DNA of 49,752 nt from a virus. The notes under the pieces were generated by a model that was given only the letters and a program-made list of their open reading frames with translations, made no database searches and was not told the DNA's origin. The stretch is from IMG/VR virus record IMGVR_UViG_3300020471_000913, positions 1-49,752 of that record; one strand, given 5' to 3'. Made by a program: the position numbers and the translations under genes. Positions 15,428 through 25,466 of this stretch are shown one piece after another. Every line of letters begins with the position of its first letter. The stretch's first letter is position 1.

Positions 15428-17898
15428 TGGCTTTAAATTTAGATACAACTTTTAAACTAAAAGCAAAAGTTGAAGGTGCAAAATCTGTTGATAATTTTAA
15501 AAAACAATTAAGGGGATTAGACACTAGCTCGAAACTTAGCAAAGTACAGCTAGGTAAAATGAATATTGAAATTAACAGAATGGCTAGGGCTGCTGGTAAT
15601 ACAACAAAAGGTTTAAGGGAACATATTAGGGCATTAACTTTATTAAGGGACAGAACTGATATAGGTGGTAAGGCTTATAAAAGGTTAGGTAATCAAATCG
15701 ACAGATTAAAAAGTAAATTAAAAGGTTTAGACGGTCAAGCTGCTAGTACTGGTCAAAAATTAGCAGGTCTTGTTGCTACTTTAGGTGTTGGCAGGGGTAT
15801 TAGACGTATTATTGGAGGTGCTACAAGTTATGAAGCAGAAGTTACAAAAGCTGCTGCTATTGAAGGGGGTGGTAATAAAACACAACTTGATGATGCTATT
15901 AAAAGTACAGCACAAGTAGCAGCAGGTACGCCTACTGAAGTTGCACAGTTGGCTACTACTTTATCAAGAGCAGGTTTTAATGCAGATGAAATATCTGTAT
16001 CCCTAAGAGATATTGTGGCTGCTGCTGAAGCTACTGATGTGTCTTTTGCAGAAATGGGTTCTATTGCATCAAATAATTTAAGAGCTATGGGTTTAGAAGC
16101 TAACAGGGCAGGTGACGTTTTAGATATTTTAGTCTCTACTGCTAACAGTTCGAACCAAACAATAGGAGATTTAGGCGAATCATTAAAATATACAGCACCT
16201 ATGGCTAGAACTTTTGGTGTAAATATGAATGAAGCTGCTGCTATGACAGCACTTTTAGCAAATAGTGGTATTAAAGGAAGTGATGCTGGTACAGCCTTAA
16301 GACAAGTATTTACTAGATTAACAATGGCTGCAACAGGGGCTAACGGCGAACTTTTAAATTTAACCAAAGGTAATGCAAAACTGTCTAAAGCATTTAAACA
16401 TTTAGGAGCAGATATTTTAGATGCAAATGGTAATTTAAAACCTATGGATCAAGTAATAATGAGTTTAAGGGACAGTTTTCAACAAGTAGGTAATCTTGGA
16501 CAAAAAGCAGAAGTAGCTAAAGCATTATTTGGTCAACAGCAAGGTAGTAAAATATTAGCTCTTATAAACCAAACAGATTTAGATGTAGCAAAATTGTTTG
16601 ACACTATAAGAAATAGCGGTGGGACATCGGCAGAAACTAGAAAAAATATGGATAGCTTTGCTATGACTACAAAAGTTTTAGGAGGTAACTTTGAAATATT
16701 AACTAATCAAATTGGTGGTGCTTTTATAGCAGTTTTAGACCCTTTAGCAAAAATAATAAATCAATTTTTAACTGATTTATCAAAACTTCCTAAACCGATT
16801 AAAGATTTTGGTGCTGGTTTGGCTGCTGCTGGTTTGGCTGCTTTAGCTCTTAAAATAACAATGGTAACTCTGACAACTTTTGGAATTAAAGCTTTAATAT
16901 TTTCAAAAGTAGCAGCAGCGTTTGTGTTATTGAAAAAAGCTTTAATCGGAGCAAAAGTGGCAATGATAGCTTTTAATTTAACAAATCCTCTTGGATGGGT
17001 AGCTTTAGGAGTGGGAGCATTAGTACTTGCAATTGCAAAAATAAGAGAATTTAAAGATGAAATTGGTAACTTTTTTAAGGCCGTAAGAGATGGGCTTTAT
17101 AGATACGTTGTAATTGCATTTAATGCCCTTCCAAAATTTTTAAGAGAATTTTTAATTGGTAAAAATAACAGAGCAGCAGGTGATGATTTTACAATTACTT
17201 TGCCAGAAGTAAAACCACCAAAAGACCCAGAAAACATAGTTGAAGGTAAATCAAACTTAGATGCTGCTGGTGGTGGTATTACTCCTGAAACTGGTGATGA
17301 ACAAAAAACTGTATTAGATGGTATGAAAAGTGCTATAACTGATTATCAAGCAAAAGTAAATGATGTTGCTGGTAATGTAAAAAATGCAATGTCAAATGCT
17401 TTTCAAGGTATGGAAGATGCACTTGTTAATTTTGTTATGACAGGAAAACTTGCTTTTGGAGATTTAGCAAGATCAATAATTGAAAGTATGGCTCGTATAG
17501 CAATACAACAAACAATTATGAAACCATTTACTAATTGGTTTAGTGGTTTATTGGGTAATGCAAAAGGTAATGTTCTTCAAGGAGGAGAAGTTCAAAAATA
17601 TGCTTACGGTGGAACAATCGTAAATCGTCCCACTATGTTTCCTATGAAGAATGGAATGGGTTTAATGGGCGAAGCTGGTGCGGAAGCTATAATGCCGCTT
17701 AAACGTGGCAGTGACGGCAAATTAGGTGTAATGTCTCAAGGTGGGGGAAGTAATGTTGTAAATGTTTCAGTTGATGCTGGTAATACTAACGCTCAAGGTA
17801 ATAACGCAAAAGCACAACAATTAGGCAAAATGATAGGTCATGCTATTCAAGCAGAGTTAGTTAAACAGAAAAAGCCCGGAGGAATACTTTATAGCTAA
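15427..17898 (+). CDS. Tail tape measure protein
   Basis: This 823-residue protein sets tail length; by the usual rule of about 1.5 angstrom per residue the tail would be about 120 nm. The N-terminal third is helical with a TP901-type core (about 125-330: TSYEAEVTKAAAIEG, LSRAGFNADEISVSLRDI, GDLGESLKYTAPMARTFGV). Two hydrophobic segments lie at about 455-485 and 505-540. The C-terminus has the conserved NRPTMFPMKNGMGLMGEAG and AEAIMPLKRG motif found at the tip end of these proteins. It starts directly at the GT stop and ends at the start of the M-like gene. Confidence 0.93.
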   Translation: MALNLDTTFKLKAKVEGAKSVDNFKKQLRGLDTSSKLSKVQLGKMNIEINRMARAAGNTTKGLREHIRALTLLRDRTDIGGKAYKRLGNQIDRLKSKLKGLDGQAASTGQKLAGLVATLGVGRGIRRIIGGATSYEAEVTKAAAIEGGGNKTQLDDAIKSTAQVAAGTPTEVAQLATTLSRAGFNADEISVSLRDIVAAAEATDVSFAEMGSIASNNLRAMGLEANRAGDVLDILVSTANSSNQTIGDLGESLKYTAPMARTFGVNMNEAAAMTALLANSGIKGSDAGTALRQVFTRLTMAATGANGELLNLTKGNAKLSKAFKHLGADILDANGNLKPMDQVIMSLRDSFQQVGNLGQKAEVAKALFGQQQGSKILALINQTDLDVAKLFDTIRNSGGTSAETRKNMDSFAMTTKVLGGNFEILTNQIGGAFIAVLDPLAKIINQFLTDLSKLPKPIKDFGAGLAAAGLAALALKITMVTLTTFGIKALIFSKVAAAFVLLKKALIGAKVAMIAFNLTNPLGWVALGVGALVLAIAKIREFKDEIGNFFKAVRDGLYRYVVIAFNALPKFLREFLIGKNNRAAGDDFTITLPEVKPPKDPENIVEGKSNLDAAGGGITPETGDEQKTVLDGMKSAITDYQAKVNDVAGNVKNAMSNAFQGMEDALVNFVMTGKLAFGDLARSIIESMARIAIQQTIMKPFTNWFSGLLGNAKGNVLQGGEVQKYAYGGTIVNRPTMFPMKNGMGLMGEAGAEAIMPLKRGSDGKLGVMSQGGGSNVVNVSVDAGNTNAQGNNAKAQQLGKMIGHAIQAELVKQKKPGGILYS

Positions 17899-18266
17899 TG
17901 GCAACTTTTGACACACAAACAGTTGGATCGGATGTATCCCCAAGTTTTACTCCTAATTTAAGCATTGAAAATAATGTTATTACAAATAAATTAGGAGATA
18001 ATTATGAACAGCGTATAGTTGCTGGTTTAAATTCAACAGTAAGAACATGGACATTGCCTTTTAATAATCGAGATGATGTCTCAACAACAAATATTTTAAA
18101 TTTTTTAGCTAGTTCAACAGGTGGCAATAATGGTACAAAAAGTTTTAATTGGACTCCCCCTTATGGTAATACTGGCAAATGGGTATGTGAAAATCCAACA
18201 GTTGAAAAAGTTGCTTATAACATTAACAATATTCAATTAGTTTTTCGAGAAGTATTTGAAGCATGA
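17898..18266 (+). CDS. Minor tail protein M-like (distal tail)
   Basis: This 122-residue protein has the pattern of the lambda gpM family: SYTFTP-like opening (DVSPSFTPNLSIENNV), DNYEQRIVAGLNSTVRTWTLPF, a middle FNWTPP, and ending NIQLVFREVFEA. It joins the tube to the tip complex. It overlaps its neighbours by 1 and 4 bp. Confidence 0.85.
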   Translation: MATFDTQTVGSDVSPSFTPNLSIENNVITNKLGDNYEQRIVAGLNSTVRTWTLPFNNRDDVSTTNILNFLASSTGGNNGTKSFNWTPPYGNTGKWVCENPTVEKVAYNINNIQLVFREVFEA

Positions 18267-19201
18267 CAATACCAATTGACGAATTACAAAAAACTAATCC
18301 AACAGCAATAATTACATTGTTTGAATTACAGTTAATTGAAGGCTTGCATTATCCAACAGGAAATCCTAGTAATCAAATAACTATTTATAGATGGCACTCA
18401 GGTGTCGCTCAAAATGCAACAGGAGAACTAATATTTGGTGGACAAACTTATAGTCAAATGCCTATAGATGCGGAAGGTTTTGATTATAAAGGTACTAATA
18501 AAGGATCAAATTTACCTAGACCAACTTTGAGAATAAGTAATTTATTATCAACTGTATCAACTATTTTACAAGAAATTAATAACATCACACCTAATAATGA
18601 TTTGATTGGTGCTGTATTAACAAGGAAACGAACCTTTGCCAAATTTATATCTGCGTCAAATACTAGCGGTCAAACTATAACTTATGTTGTTACTGTTCAA
18701 AATGTTGGTGGAGCTAATTATTTTTATATAAATGGTGTTTATAAACCCTCTTTAAGTTTAGTTGGAGGTAATACATATAGATTTATACAGTCAGATTCAT
18801 CTAATACAAATCACCCTTTAATTTTAAAAACTGCTAGTGGTTCAACAATTTTTAATAATCAAAATGGTGGTTTAGTGGCTACTGGAACAGCAGGGATTGA
18901 TAGAATAGTTGTTTATTTAGCAAGTACAAATGCAAGTTATAATGCTGCAAAATATTCATGCTCAGTACATGGCGATAATATGGGAAATACAATAAGTGTT
19001 TCAGCAGCACCAAGTAATCCAGACGAAGATGCTTCAATGCGTTGTGAAGATGATGTATATGTTATTGATAGAAAATCGTCTGAGAACAGGGAAATAGTTG
19101 AATTTGAGTGTGCTGCCAAACTCGACACTCCAACAGTACAATTACCAAGACGTCAGGCTTTGCCAAGAGAATTTCCGGGAATAGGATCATTTCATGCTTA
19201 G
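18263..19201 (+). CDS. Minor tail protein L-like with inserted cupredoxin-like domain
   Basis: The first 130 residues match the lambda gpL family (LRISNLLSTVSTILQEINNI, NDLIGAVLTRKRTFAKFI). Residues about 138-248 form an inserted domain that reads as a cupredoxin: NTYRF, then H184 (TNHPL), and the loop YSCSVHGDNMG with C233, H236 and M240. These four residues have the order of a type-1 copper site. The L-like part resumes with MRCEDDVYVIDRKSSENREI and ends soon after; the lambda C-terminal Fe-S module is missing. The same insert type occurs in the large fibre at 29050-34302. It overlaps the K-like gene by 8 bp. Confidence 0.8.
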   Translation: MTIPIDELQKTNPTAIITLFELQLIEGLHYPTGNPSNQITIYRWHSGVAQNATGELIFGGQTYSQMPIDAEGFDYKGTNKGSNLPRPTLRISNLLSTVSTILQEINNITPNNDLIGAVLTRKRTFAKFISASNTSGQTITYVVTVQNVGGANYFYINGVYKPSLSLVGGNTYRFIQSDSSNTNHPLILKTASGSTIFNNQNGGLVATGTAGIDRIVVYLASTNASYNAAKYSCSVHGDNMGNTISVSAAPSNPDEDASMRCEDDVYVIDRKSSENREIVEFECAAKLDTPTVQLPRRQALPREFPGIGSFHA

Positions 19202-19898
19202 TTGGCAACAAGAAGCAGAATTACATTCAAAACAATGTTATCCAGAAGAAGCTTGCGGATTAGTATATATATTTAAAGGTAAAACAAAATATAAAGCTTG
19301 TAAAAATATATCAATTAATCCCAAAGATACTTTTATTATTGACCCTTTAGAATATGCCGAAATTTTTGATAAAGCTTCAATTATAGGTGTTTTTCATTCT
19401 CACCCTATTGACCAACCCTATCCAACACCAGCAGATAAAGCGATATGTGAAAAATATAAATATAAATGGCATATATATTCTGTTGATTTCAACAACTGGT
19501 ACAGTTTTGAACCAAGTGGCTATAAAGCACCATTAGTGGGACGTGAATATGTATTTGGAATACATGATTGTTGGAGTTTAATAAGGGATTATTTTGAAAC
19601 TTTAAATATTAAATTAAGAGATTGGGATAGACCAATTAACCCTCAAGATTTTTGTGATAATCCCTATTTTGAAAATTGTTTTGAAAAAACAGGTTTTAGG
19701 GAATTAAAACCTAATGAAAGTTTAAAAGAAAATGATTGTATATTATTTTCGCTAAATAGTACTGGATTAAATCATATAGGGGTATTATTGAAGAATCAGA
19801 TGATTTTACATCACATAGAGGGTAGAGTGAGTTCAAAAGATTTCTATGGAGAATGGTTAATGAAATGTACAGGTAAGAGGATTCGTTATGTTAAGTAA
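19194..19898 (+). CDS. Tail protein K-like: JAMM peptidase + NlpC/P60 domains
   Basis: This two-domain tail-tip protein resembles lambda gpK. The N-terminal half is an MPN/JAMM metallopeptidase-like domain with E19 (PEEACGL) and H68-x-H70 ... D81 (VFHSHPIDQPYPTPAD). The C-terminal half is an NlpC/P60 cysteine peptidase-like domain with C126 (HDCWSL) and H194 (LNHIGVLL). At 234 residues it has the full length of the family. It probably digests peptidoglycan or processes tip proteins during assembly or DNA entry. It is the only peptidoglycan-hydrolase-like protein recognised in the window. Confidence 0.88.
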   Translation: MLSWQQEAELHSKQCYPEEACGLVYIFKGKTKYKACKNISINPKDTFIIDPLEYAEIFDKASIIGVFHSHPIDQPYPTPADKAICEKYKYKWHIYSVDFNNWYSFEPSGYKAPLVGREYVFGIHDCWSLIRDYFETLNIKLRDWDRPINPQDFCDNPYFENCFEKTGFRELKPNESLKENDCILFSLNSTGLNHIGVLLKNQMILHHIEGRVSSKDFYGEWLMKCTGKRIRYVK

Positions 19899-20493
19899 AA
19901 TAAAACTATATGGCGAGCTTTCTGAAAAATGTAATGGCCATAATGAGTTACAAGCTGTATTAAATAGACCTGTTGATGCCATAAGATTTTTGATTAATAA
20001 TTTTAATAATTTGGAAAAACATATTATTGAAAATAATTATAAAGTTATTGTTGATGAAGAAAATATTGAAGAAGTTGAACTTAATTTTCCAAGTAGGCCA
20101 AAAGAAATAAAAATAATACCAGTAATAAGTGGATCAGGTAATGTTGGCAAAATTATTGCTGGAGTTGTTTTAATTGGTGCTGCTGTTGCTTTTAGTGGTG
20201 GTGCTGGTCTTGGCATTTTAGGTAAACCAATAGTATCGTCAGCTGGTGTTTTTAGTGGGGCTGCATTAGCTGGAAAAGTCGGAATGGTTTTACTTTTATC
20301 AGGTGTTGCAGGTTTGTTGTCTCCTACACCTGATGTTCCCGAAGAAGAAGGAGATCCTACAAAATCATTTAGTTTTAATGGGGTGCAAAATAACGCAAGA
20401 GCAGGTATTCCAATTCCGATTTGCTATGGTCATGTTTTAGTCGGTAGTATTCCAGTATCAGCTTCAATAACCACAGTTGACATAGAAGTATGA
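19888..20493 (+). CDS. Tail assembly protein I-like
   Basis: This 201-residue protein has the lambda gpI pattern: a ubiquitin-like beta-grasp start (KIKLYGELSEKC, AIRFLINNF), a hydrophobic Gly/Ala-rich segment at about 90-145 (IIAGVVLIGAAVAFSGG), and the end GIPIPICYGHVLVGS then PVSASI, which is diagnostic for the family. It helps assemble the tip and may insert in membrane during DNA entry. It overlaps K by 11 bp and J by 4 bp. Confidence 0.88.
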   Translation: MLSKIKLYGELSEKCNGHNELQAVLNRPVDAIRFLINNFNNLEKHIIENNYKVIVDEENIEEVELNFPSRPKEIKIIPVISGSGNVGKIIAGVVLIGAAVAFSGGAGLGILGKPIVSSAGVFSGAALAGKVGMVLLLSGVAGLLSPTPDVPEEEGDPTKSFSFNGVQNNARAGIPIPICYGHVLVGSIPVSASITTVDIEV

Positions 20494-23400
20494 CTAACAA
20501 TTTTATCAAAGGCTCTGGCGGGGGCGGTGGTGGTAAAGGTGGTGGCGGTGGTTCAAGGACACCAACAACCGCAAAAGATTCATTAAATAATAGAAGTTTT
20601 GCAAATATTTTAGATGTAATTTCGGAAGGGGAAATTGATGGAATACATGATCCCGGAGGTTTTACAAATAGTTTTCATCAATCAATTTTTTTTAATAACA
20701 CACCCTTAAAAAATGCTGATGGGACTGATAATTTTAATGATGTAAAAATAGATGTTAGAAACGGCACTCCTATACAAAATGTAATTACAGGCTTTAACAA
20801 AAGCTCAAGTCCTGTTCCTGTTAGTTTAGAAATAACAAAAAGTACTCCTGTTACTTTTACAATTACTGATACAAGTGTTACAAGTGTAATTATAGATATT
20901 GGGATTCCAGCCCTTCAAAAAGTAAACAAAGACGGTGACACGAAAGGTACTGAAGTTATATTTAAATTTTTAAAAAGTCAAAATAATAGTAGTTTTCAAA
21001 ATATAAGTATTAATGGCACTGTAAATCAAAAAATAACAGGCAGAACAGGCGACTTATATCAAAGGCAATATGAATTTAATATACAAGGTAATAATTTTCC
21101 TGTTCAATTTCAAGTACAACGAATAAGTGATGATGATTCAACAATTAATAATAATAACAGTGATAATTTAATTAATCATACAAGTGCAATACAATTAAGG
21201 TCTTATCAACTTGTAAAAGATTTTGATAATCCTATACAAGGTACTTTTTCACAGTCAGGCACTACTATTACAGTTAATACAACTGAGCCACATACTAAAG
21301 TTCTTGGAGATAGTTTAGGTTTTGAATTTATAAATGACGGTACACATCAACAATTTACTTTTAGTGGCAATAATCAAGTTAAAAATAATAATTATACAGG
21401 TGCTAGTAATGGTAACTTTCAAATTGCATCAATTATTAGTAGCACAAGTTTTACAGTTGAACATACTGAATCAAAAAACGTAGCTAATGGTTCTTGTAAA
21501 TTTTATAGGGTATTAAATTATCCAAACTCAGCTTTAGTTGGTATTAAATTAGATGCTGAACAATTTAATTCAATACCAAGAAGAGCGTTTTTAATAAATG
21601 GTATAAAAGTAAAAATTCCAGCAGCAAACTCAACTGGTACACCAGTTGTAGTGAGAAACGCTACTCAGGCTGCCAGTTTAGGTATTTCAAATGCAAATCA
21701 AATTAAAAGTTTTGGTTTTATACATTATCCAAACGGATACATATTTGATGGTAATTTAACTGCTGCTCAATATACAAATGACCCTGCTTTTTGTTTGTTG
21801 GACATTTTATTATCTGAAAGATATGGTTTAGGTCAATTTTTAAAGTTAAGTGATTTAGATATATATAGTTTTTATTCAATTAGTAAATATAGTTCCGAGT
21901 TAGTAACTTTTAAAGACAGAAGAAATGATGGTCAAGTGGAAACAATCAAAGAGCCTAGATTTTCTTTGAATTGTGTTATTCAAAAAAGGGAAGATGCTTT
22001 TAAAATCATCAATAATCTTTGTTCAGTATTTAGGGGTATGCCATTATACTCTGCTGGATCGTTAACTTTATTACAAGATCGAGATGGTTTAGATCCTACA
22101 TTTATTTTCAATAAAACAAACGTAACTCCTGATGGTTTTACTTACTCAGGTTCATCTCAAAAAACAAGAGCAAATATCGCAGTTATTAAATATTTTGATA
22201 ATGAACTAAGAGACTCAGCTTATGAAGAGGTTATTGACGAAGATGATGTAGCAAAATATGGAGCAATAACAAAAAATTTAAATAGTTTTGGCGTAACATC
22301 TCGAACTCAAGCTAGACGTCTTGGCAAATGGTTTTTAACAACATTAAAAACTGAAACTGAAACTGTTAATTTCACAACCACATTAGAAGCAGGCTCTTTA
22401 TGCAGACCCGGACAAATAATCGAGATACAAGACCCTGTTAAAAGCGGTGTCAGAAGAGGTGGTCGAATTTTAAATATTCAAACTGTAAATAATAATCATG
22501 TTATTACTACTGACGAAGCAAACCTTCCTAACAATTTAACAAGTACTGTAAGTGTAATAATGTCAAACGGACAATTTAGTAAAAAAAATGTATCCACAAT
22601 AAATACTTCAAATAAAACAATAACAATAAATGGCAAATTTGATATTTTGGTAAATGACTCAAATGGAAATAAACCTTTTTTAGATTCTTTACAACCAAAT
22701 CCTGATTATGTAAAAACCACACAAGTAGCAACACCTAATTTAAATTCAGTTTGGATTTTAGAAACTACAGGGAACTCACAACAAACAATTCTTTCACAAC
22801 AATTTAAAGTTATATCTGTTGAAGAAGAAGACGATTATATGTATTCAATAACAGCAGTGTCACATAATGAGTCTAAATATGCTCATGTAGAGCAACTAGA
22901 AACTTTAATTCATCGAGATATAACTAATTTAGATGAAATACCGACAGCCCCAGAAAACTTTTCTAATGCTGTTTTGTCTGATGGTAGCACTGTAAATTAT
23001 CCAATTGAATCATTATATAAATATAGAGATCAAGTAAAAGTAAGAGTTATAGTTCAATGGAAACCAGTTGTAGGCATTAGTAAATACGAATTGATTTATA
23101 ACCAAGATAATAAGAGTGAAATTGTTGTAACAACTCAAAGCCCTAGTTTTGACATTGATGATGTCAATGTAAATACTGCCACAAGCTCAATTTTTAACTT
23201 TAAGGTAAAATCTATAAGTGGATCAGGCCGAAAATCAACAGATACTTTAGAAACTTCTTTAACAGTTCAAGGTAAAAATTCACTCCCAAGTCAAGTTAGT
23301 TCAGATTTTAGTGGTCAAATAGATTCTAATTTAGGAATACAATTATCATGGACTCCAATAGAAGCTATCCCACCATTTTTTAGAGATCTTGATATAAGGG

Positions 23401-25466
23401 GTTACATAATTAAAGAGGGTAGTAATTACGATACTGGAACTTTAATCGGTGAATTTAATACAACTAATATTCTTGTCCCCACTTTGCCAAATAAAAATGA
23501 TAATGCAAAAGTTTATTCAATTAAGGCTGTTGATTCTGATGGAAATTTAAGTTCTCAAAATAGAACAACAGCTATAACAATAAATAACCCGCCTTCAATA
23601 GATGTAAATACAATTTCTCACGAATATAAAGATGATAATTTAATTATTAATTGGACAGAACCAACAGTAGGAACAGGTCAATTTGCTATTAAAGAATATG
23701 AAATTTTTGATGATAGTACAAGTTTAGGTAAAGTTAGTTCTACTACTTTTACGTTGCCTGTTAATTTTAATACTGACAGAAATATAAAAATAAAAGCATT
23801 TGACATTATTGGTAAAGAGGGCGCATTAACATCAAAAACAATTCCGTTTGTAAAAACAGCAGCTCCAAATATTAATATTGCGTTTGAAGGTACAAAACTT
23901 AGATTATTTTGGTCAGAACCTACACAAGGAGACACAAAAATCAAAGAATACGAAATCAGAAGAAGTAGTAATTTAATTACTGATATAGGCAATGCAACAT
24001 TAGTCGATAAAATAAATTCTGATAGTTATGTACTAGATATTGATTCAACTTTTGTGGTTGGAACTGCTGTTAGGTTTTTCGTTGTAGCTTTAGATGCAAA
24101 CGGTTTTAGAGGTGAAATAGGTAGAACTGGTATAGCTAATTTCCCTGATGCTGTTTTAGCTGCTCCACCTAAACCCCTTAATCTTACAGCAGTTATTAAA
24201 TCAGATAGTGCTTTTGTAAGTTGGGACTCAGTTACACCTTTAAGTAATGGTCTTCCAATAAAAGATTATAAAATTTATAGGGAAGTTGCAAGTGCTACAA
24301 CTGCTGGCATAGCTGACTTTCAACAAAACGGAACGCAGGTAACAGAAAGAGTTTTATGGACAGATTCACAGCAAAAATATTTTGTTAGGGCAATTGATAC
24401 TAATAATAATGAAGGGGAATTAGAAGAAGTGTTGTTTACAGTAGCAACACCTTCTAAAGTTACAAATTTAAAAAACGAGGTTATTGACAATAATGTTTTA
24501 TTAAGGTGGCAAGAAAGCACAGTAGCAGCAAATCAACTTCCAATTATTCATTACAACATTTATAGAAATACAACTGATGCAGCTAATTTAGTTGGACAAA
24601 AACAAGGAACATTTACTACTGTTTTTGAGCAAGTTGGCGGTAGTTTTACATATATTTTAATTCCTGTTAATAGTGCAGGCGTAGAGGGTCAACAAGAGGA
24701 CACAACAGCAAATGTAAATCAACCTCCTGATTTTGTGTTAACTGATGAAGTTGACAGTACTTTTAGCGGTACTATAGTTAATGGATTTTTAGATGATGAT
24801 GGATTATTTTTTAATGTTAATAATACAAGAACTTGGAAACAGCATTTTGACCCAAATAACAATGATACGTCTAGGACTTTTGGTGTTTACGGTAGCTCCA
24901 CTGTTTATGCTTTACCTAGTGAAAACTCAGGTAGTTACGAAGAAGTTATAGATACAGGAGCAGTAATAGCATCAACTCGAATTGAAGCAACATTAGGCTT
25001 AGATGCAGGGGAAACTATAGGTTCAACAACAATAACTCCAGAAATATTTACGTCATTAGATAACGTAAGTTTTACAAGTAAAGGACAAGGAAATACAAAT
25101 GTTTTAGGAACTAATTTTAGATATATAAAAGTAAAATTCGATTTTGATGGTGCAGATAATAATGATTTAGTTAAAGTAAAAAGTCTTAAAATTAAAACAT
25201 TTTTAAAACGTAAAACCGATCAAGGAAGTACAACTGTTACAGCAGCAGAAAGTAATGGTAGTGGTAAACAAGTTAATTTCACTGAAACTTTTGTAGATGT
25301 TGATGCTATTTCTCTTACAATTAGAGGGTCAAGTTCTAGTGCTAAATATGCTATTTATGATTTCGTAGATTCTGCAAATCCAGCAGATGGCTTTAAAGTA
25401 TTTTTGTTTGATAACAGTGGCAATGGTGTTGCTGGTACTGTAGATTTTACTGTAAGAGGTGTTTAA
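20490..25466 (+). CDS. Tail tip host-specificity protein J-like
   Basis: This 1658-residue central tip protein begins with a Gly-rich segment then the J signature RTPTTAKDSLNNRSFANILD and ISEGEIDG. The hub region runs to about 800 and includes CLLDILLSERYGLG and the R/K-rich TRAQARRLGKWFLTTL. From about 820 to 1430 there are repeated fibronectin type III-like modules (PTAPENFSN, PPSIDVNTISHEYKDDNLII, PPKPLNLTAVIKSDSAFVSW). The C-terminal 230 residues are a beta-rich receptor-binding or collar region ending in VDFTVRGV. It determines contact with the host surface. The next gene starts at the following base. Confidence 0.9.
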   Translation: MTNNFIKGSGGGGGGKGGGGGSRTPTTAKDSLNNRSFANILDVISEGEIDGIHDPGGFTNSFHQSIFFNNTPLKNADGTDNFNDVKIDVRNGTPIQNVITGFNKSSSPVPVSLEITKSTPVTFTITDTSVTSVIIDIGIPALQKVNKDGDTKGTEVIFKFLKSQNNSSFQNISINGTVNQKITGRTGDLYQRQYEFNIQGNNFPVQFQVQRISDDDSTINNNNSDNLINHTSAIQLRSYQLVKDFDNPIQGTFSQSGTTITVNTTEPHTKVLGDSLGFEFINDGTHQQFTFSGNNQVKNNNYTGASNGNFQIASIISSTSFTVEHTESKNVANGSCKFYRVLNYPNSALVGIKLDAEQFNSIPRRAFLINGIKVKIPAANSTGTPVVVRNATQAASLGISNANQIKSFGFIHYPNGYIFDGNLTAAQYTNDPAFCLLDILLSERYGLGQFLKLSDLDIYSFYSISKYSSELVTFKDRRNDGQVETIKEPRFSLNCVIQKREDAFKIINNLCSVFRGMPLYSAGSLTLLQDRDGLDPTFIFNKTNVTPDGFTYSGSSQKTRANIAVIKYFDNELRDSAYEEVIDEDDVAKYGAITKNLNSFGVTSRTQARRLGKWFLTTLKTETETVNFTTTLEAGSLCRPGQIIEIQDPVKSGVRRGGRILNIQTVNNNHVITTDEANLPNNLTSTVSVIMSNGQFSKKNVSTINTSNKTITINGKFDILVNDSNGNKPFLDSLQPNPDYVKTTQVATPNLNSVWILETTGNSQQTILSQQFKVISVEEEDDYMYSITAVSHNESKYAHVEQLETLIHRDITNLDEIPTAPENFSNAVLSDGSTVNYPIESLYKYRDQVKVRVIVQWKPVVGISKYELIYNQDNKSEIVVTTQSPSFDIDDVNVNTATSSIFNFKVKSISGSGRKSTDTLETSLTVQGKNSLPSQVSSDFSGQIDSNLGIQLSWTPIEAIPPFFRDLDIRGYIIKEGSNYDTGTLIGEFNTTNILVPTLPNKNDNAKVYSIKAVDSDGNLSSQNRTTAITINNPPSIDVNTISHEYKDDNLIINWTEPTVGTGQFAIKEYEIFDDSTSLGKVSSTTFTLPVNFNTDRNIKIKAFDIIGKEGALTSKTIPFVKTAAPNINIAFEGTKLRLFWSEPTQGDTKIKEYEIRRSSNLITDIGNATLVDKINSDSYVLDIDSTFVVGTAVRFFVVALDANGFRGEIGRTGIANFPDAVLAAPPKPLNLTAVIKSDSAFVSWDSVTPLSNGLPIKDYKIYREVASATTAGIADFQQNGTQVTERVLWTDSQQKYFVRAIDTNNNEGELEEVLFTVATPSKVTNLKNEVIDNNVLLRWQESTVAANQLPIIHYNIYRNTTDAANLVGQKQGTFTTVFEQVGGSFTYILIPVNSAGVEGQQEDTTANVNQPPDFVLTDEVDSTFSGTIVNGFLDDDGLFFNVNNTRTWKQHFDPNNNDTSRTFGVYGSSTVYALPSENSGSYEEVIDTGAVIASTRIEATLGLDAGETIGSTTITPEIFTSLDNVSFTSKGQGNTNVLGTNFRYIKVKFDFDGADNNDLVKVKSLKIKTFLKRKTDQGSTTVTAAESNGSGKQVNFTETFVDVDAISLTIRGSSSSAKYAIYDFVDSANPADGFKVFLFDNSGNGVAGTVDFTVRGV

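Noticed and set aside
15828-16367. Leftward open frame of 179 codons inside the tape measure gene
   Set aside because: It is the shadow of an Ala/Ser-rich helical gene; the sense strand has clear tape-measure features and no ribosome site serves the reverse frame.
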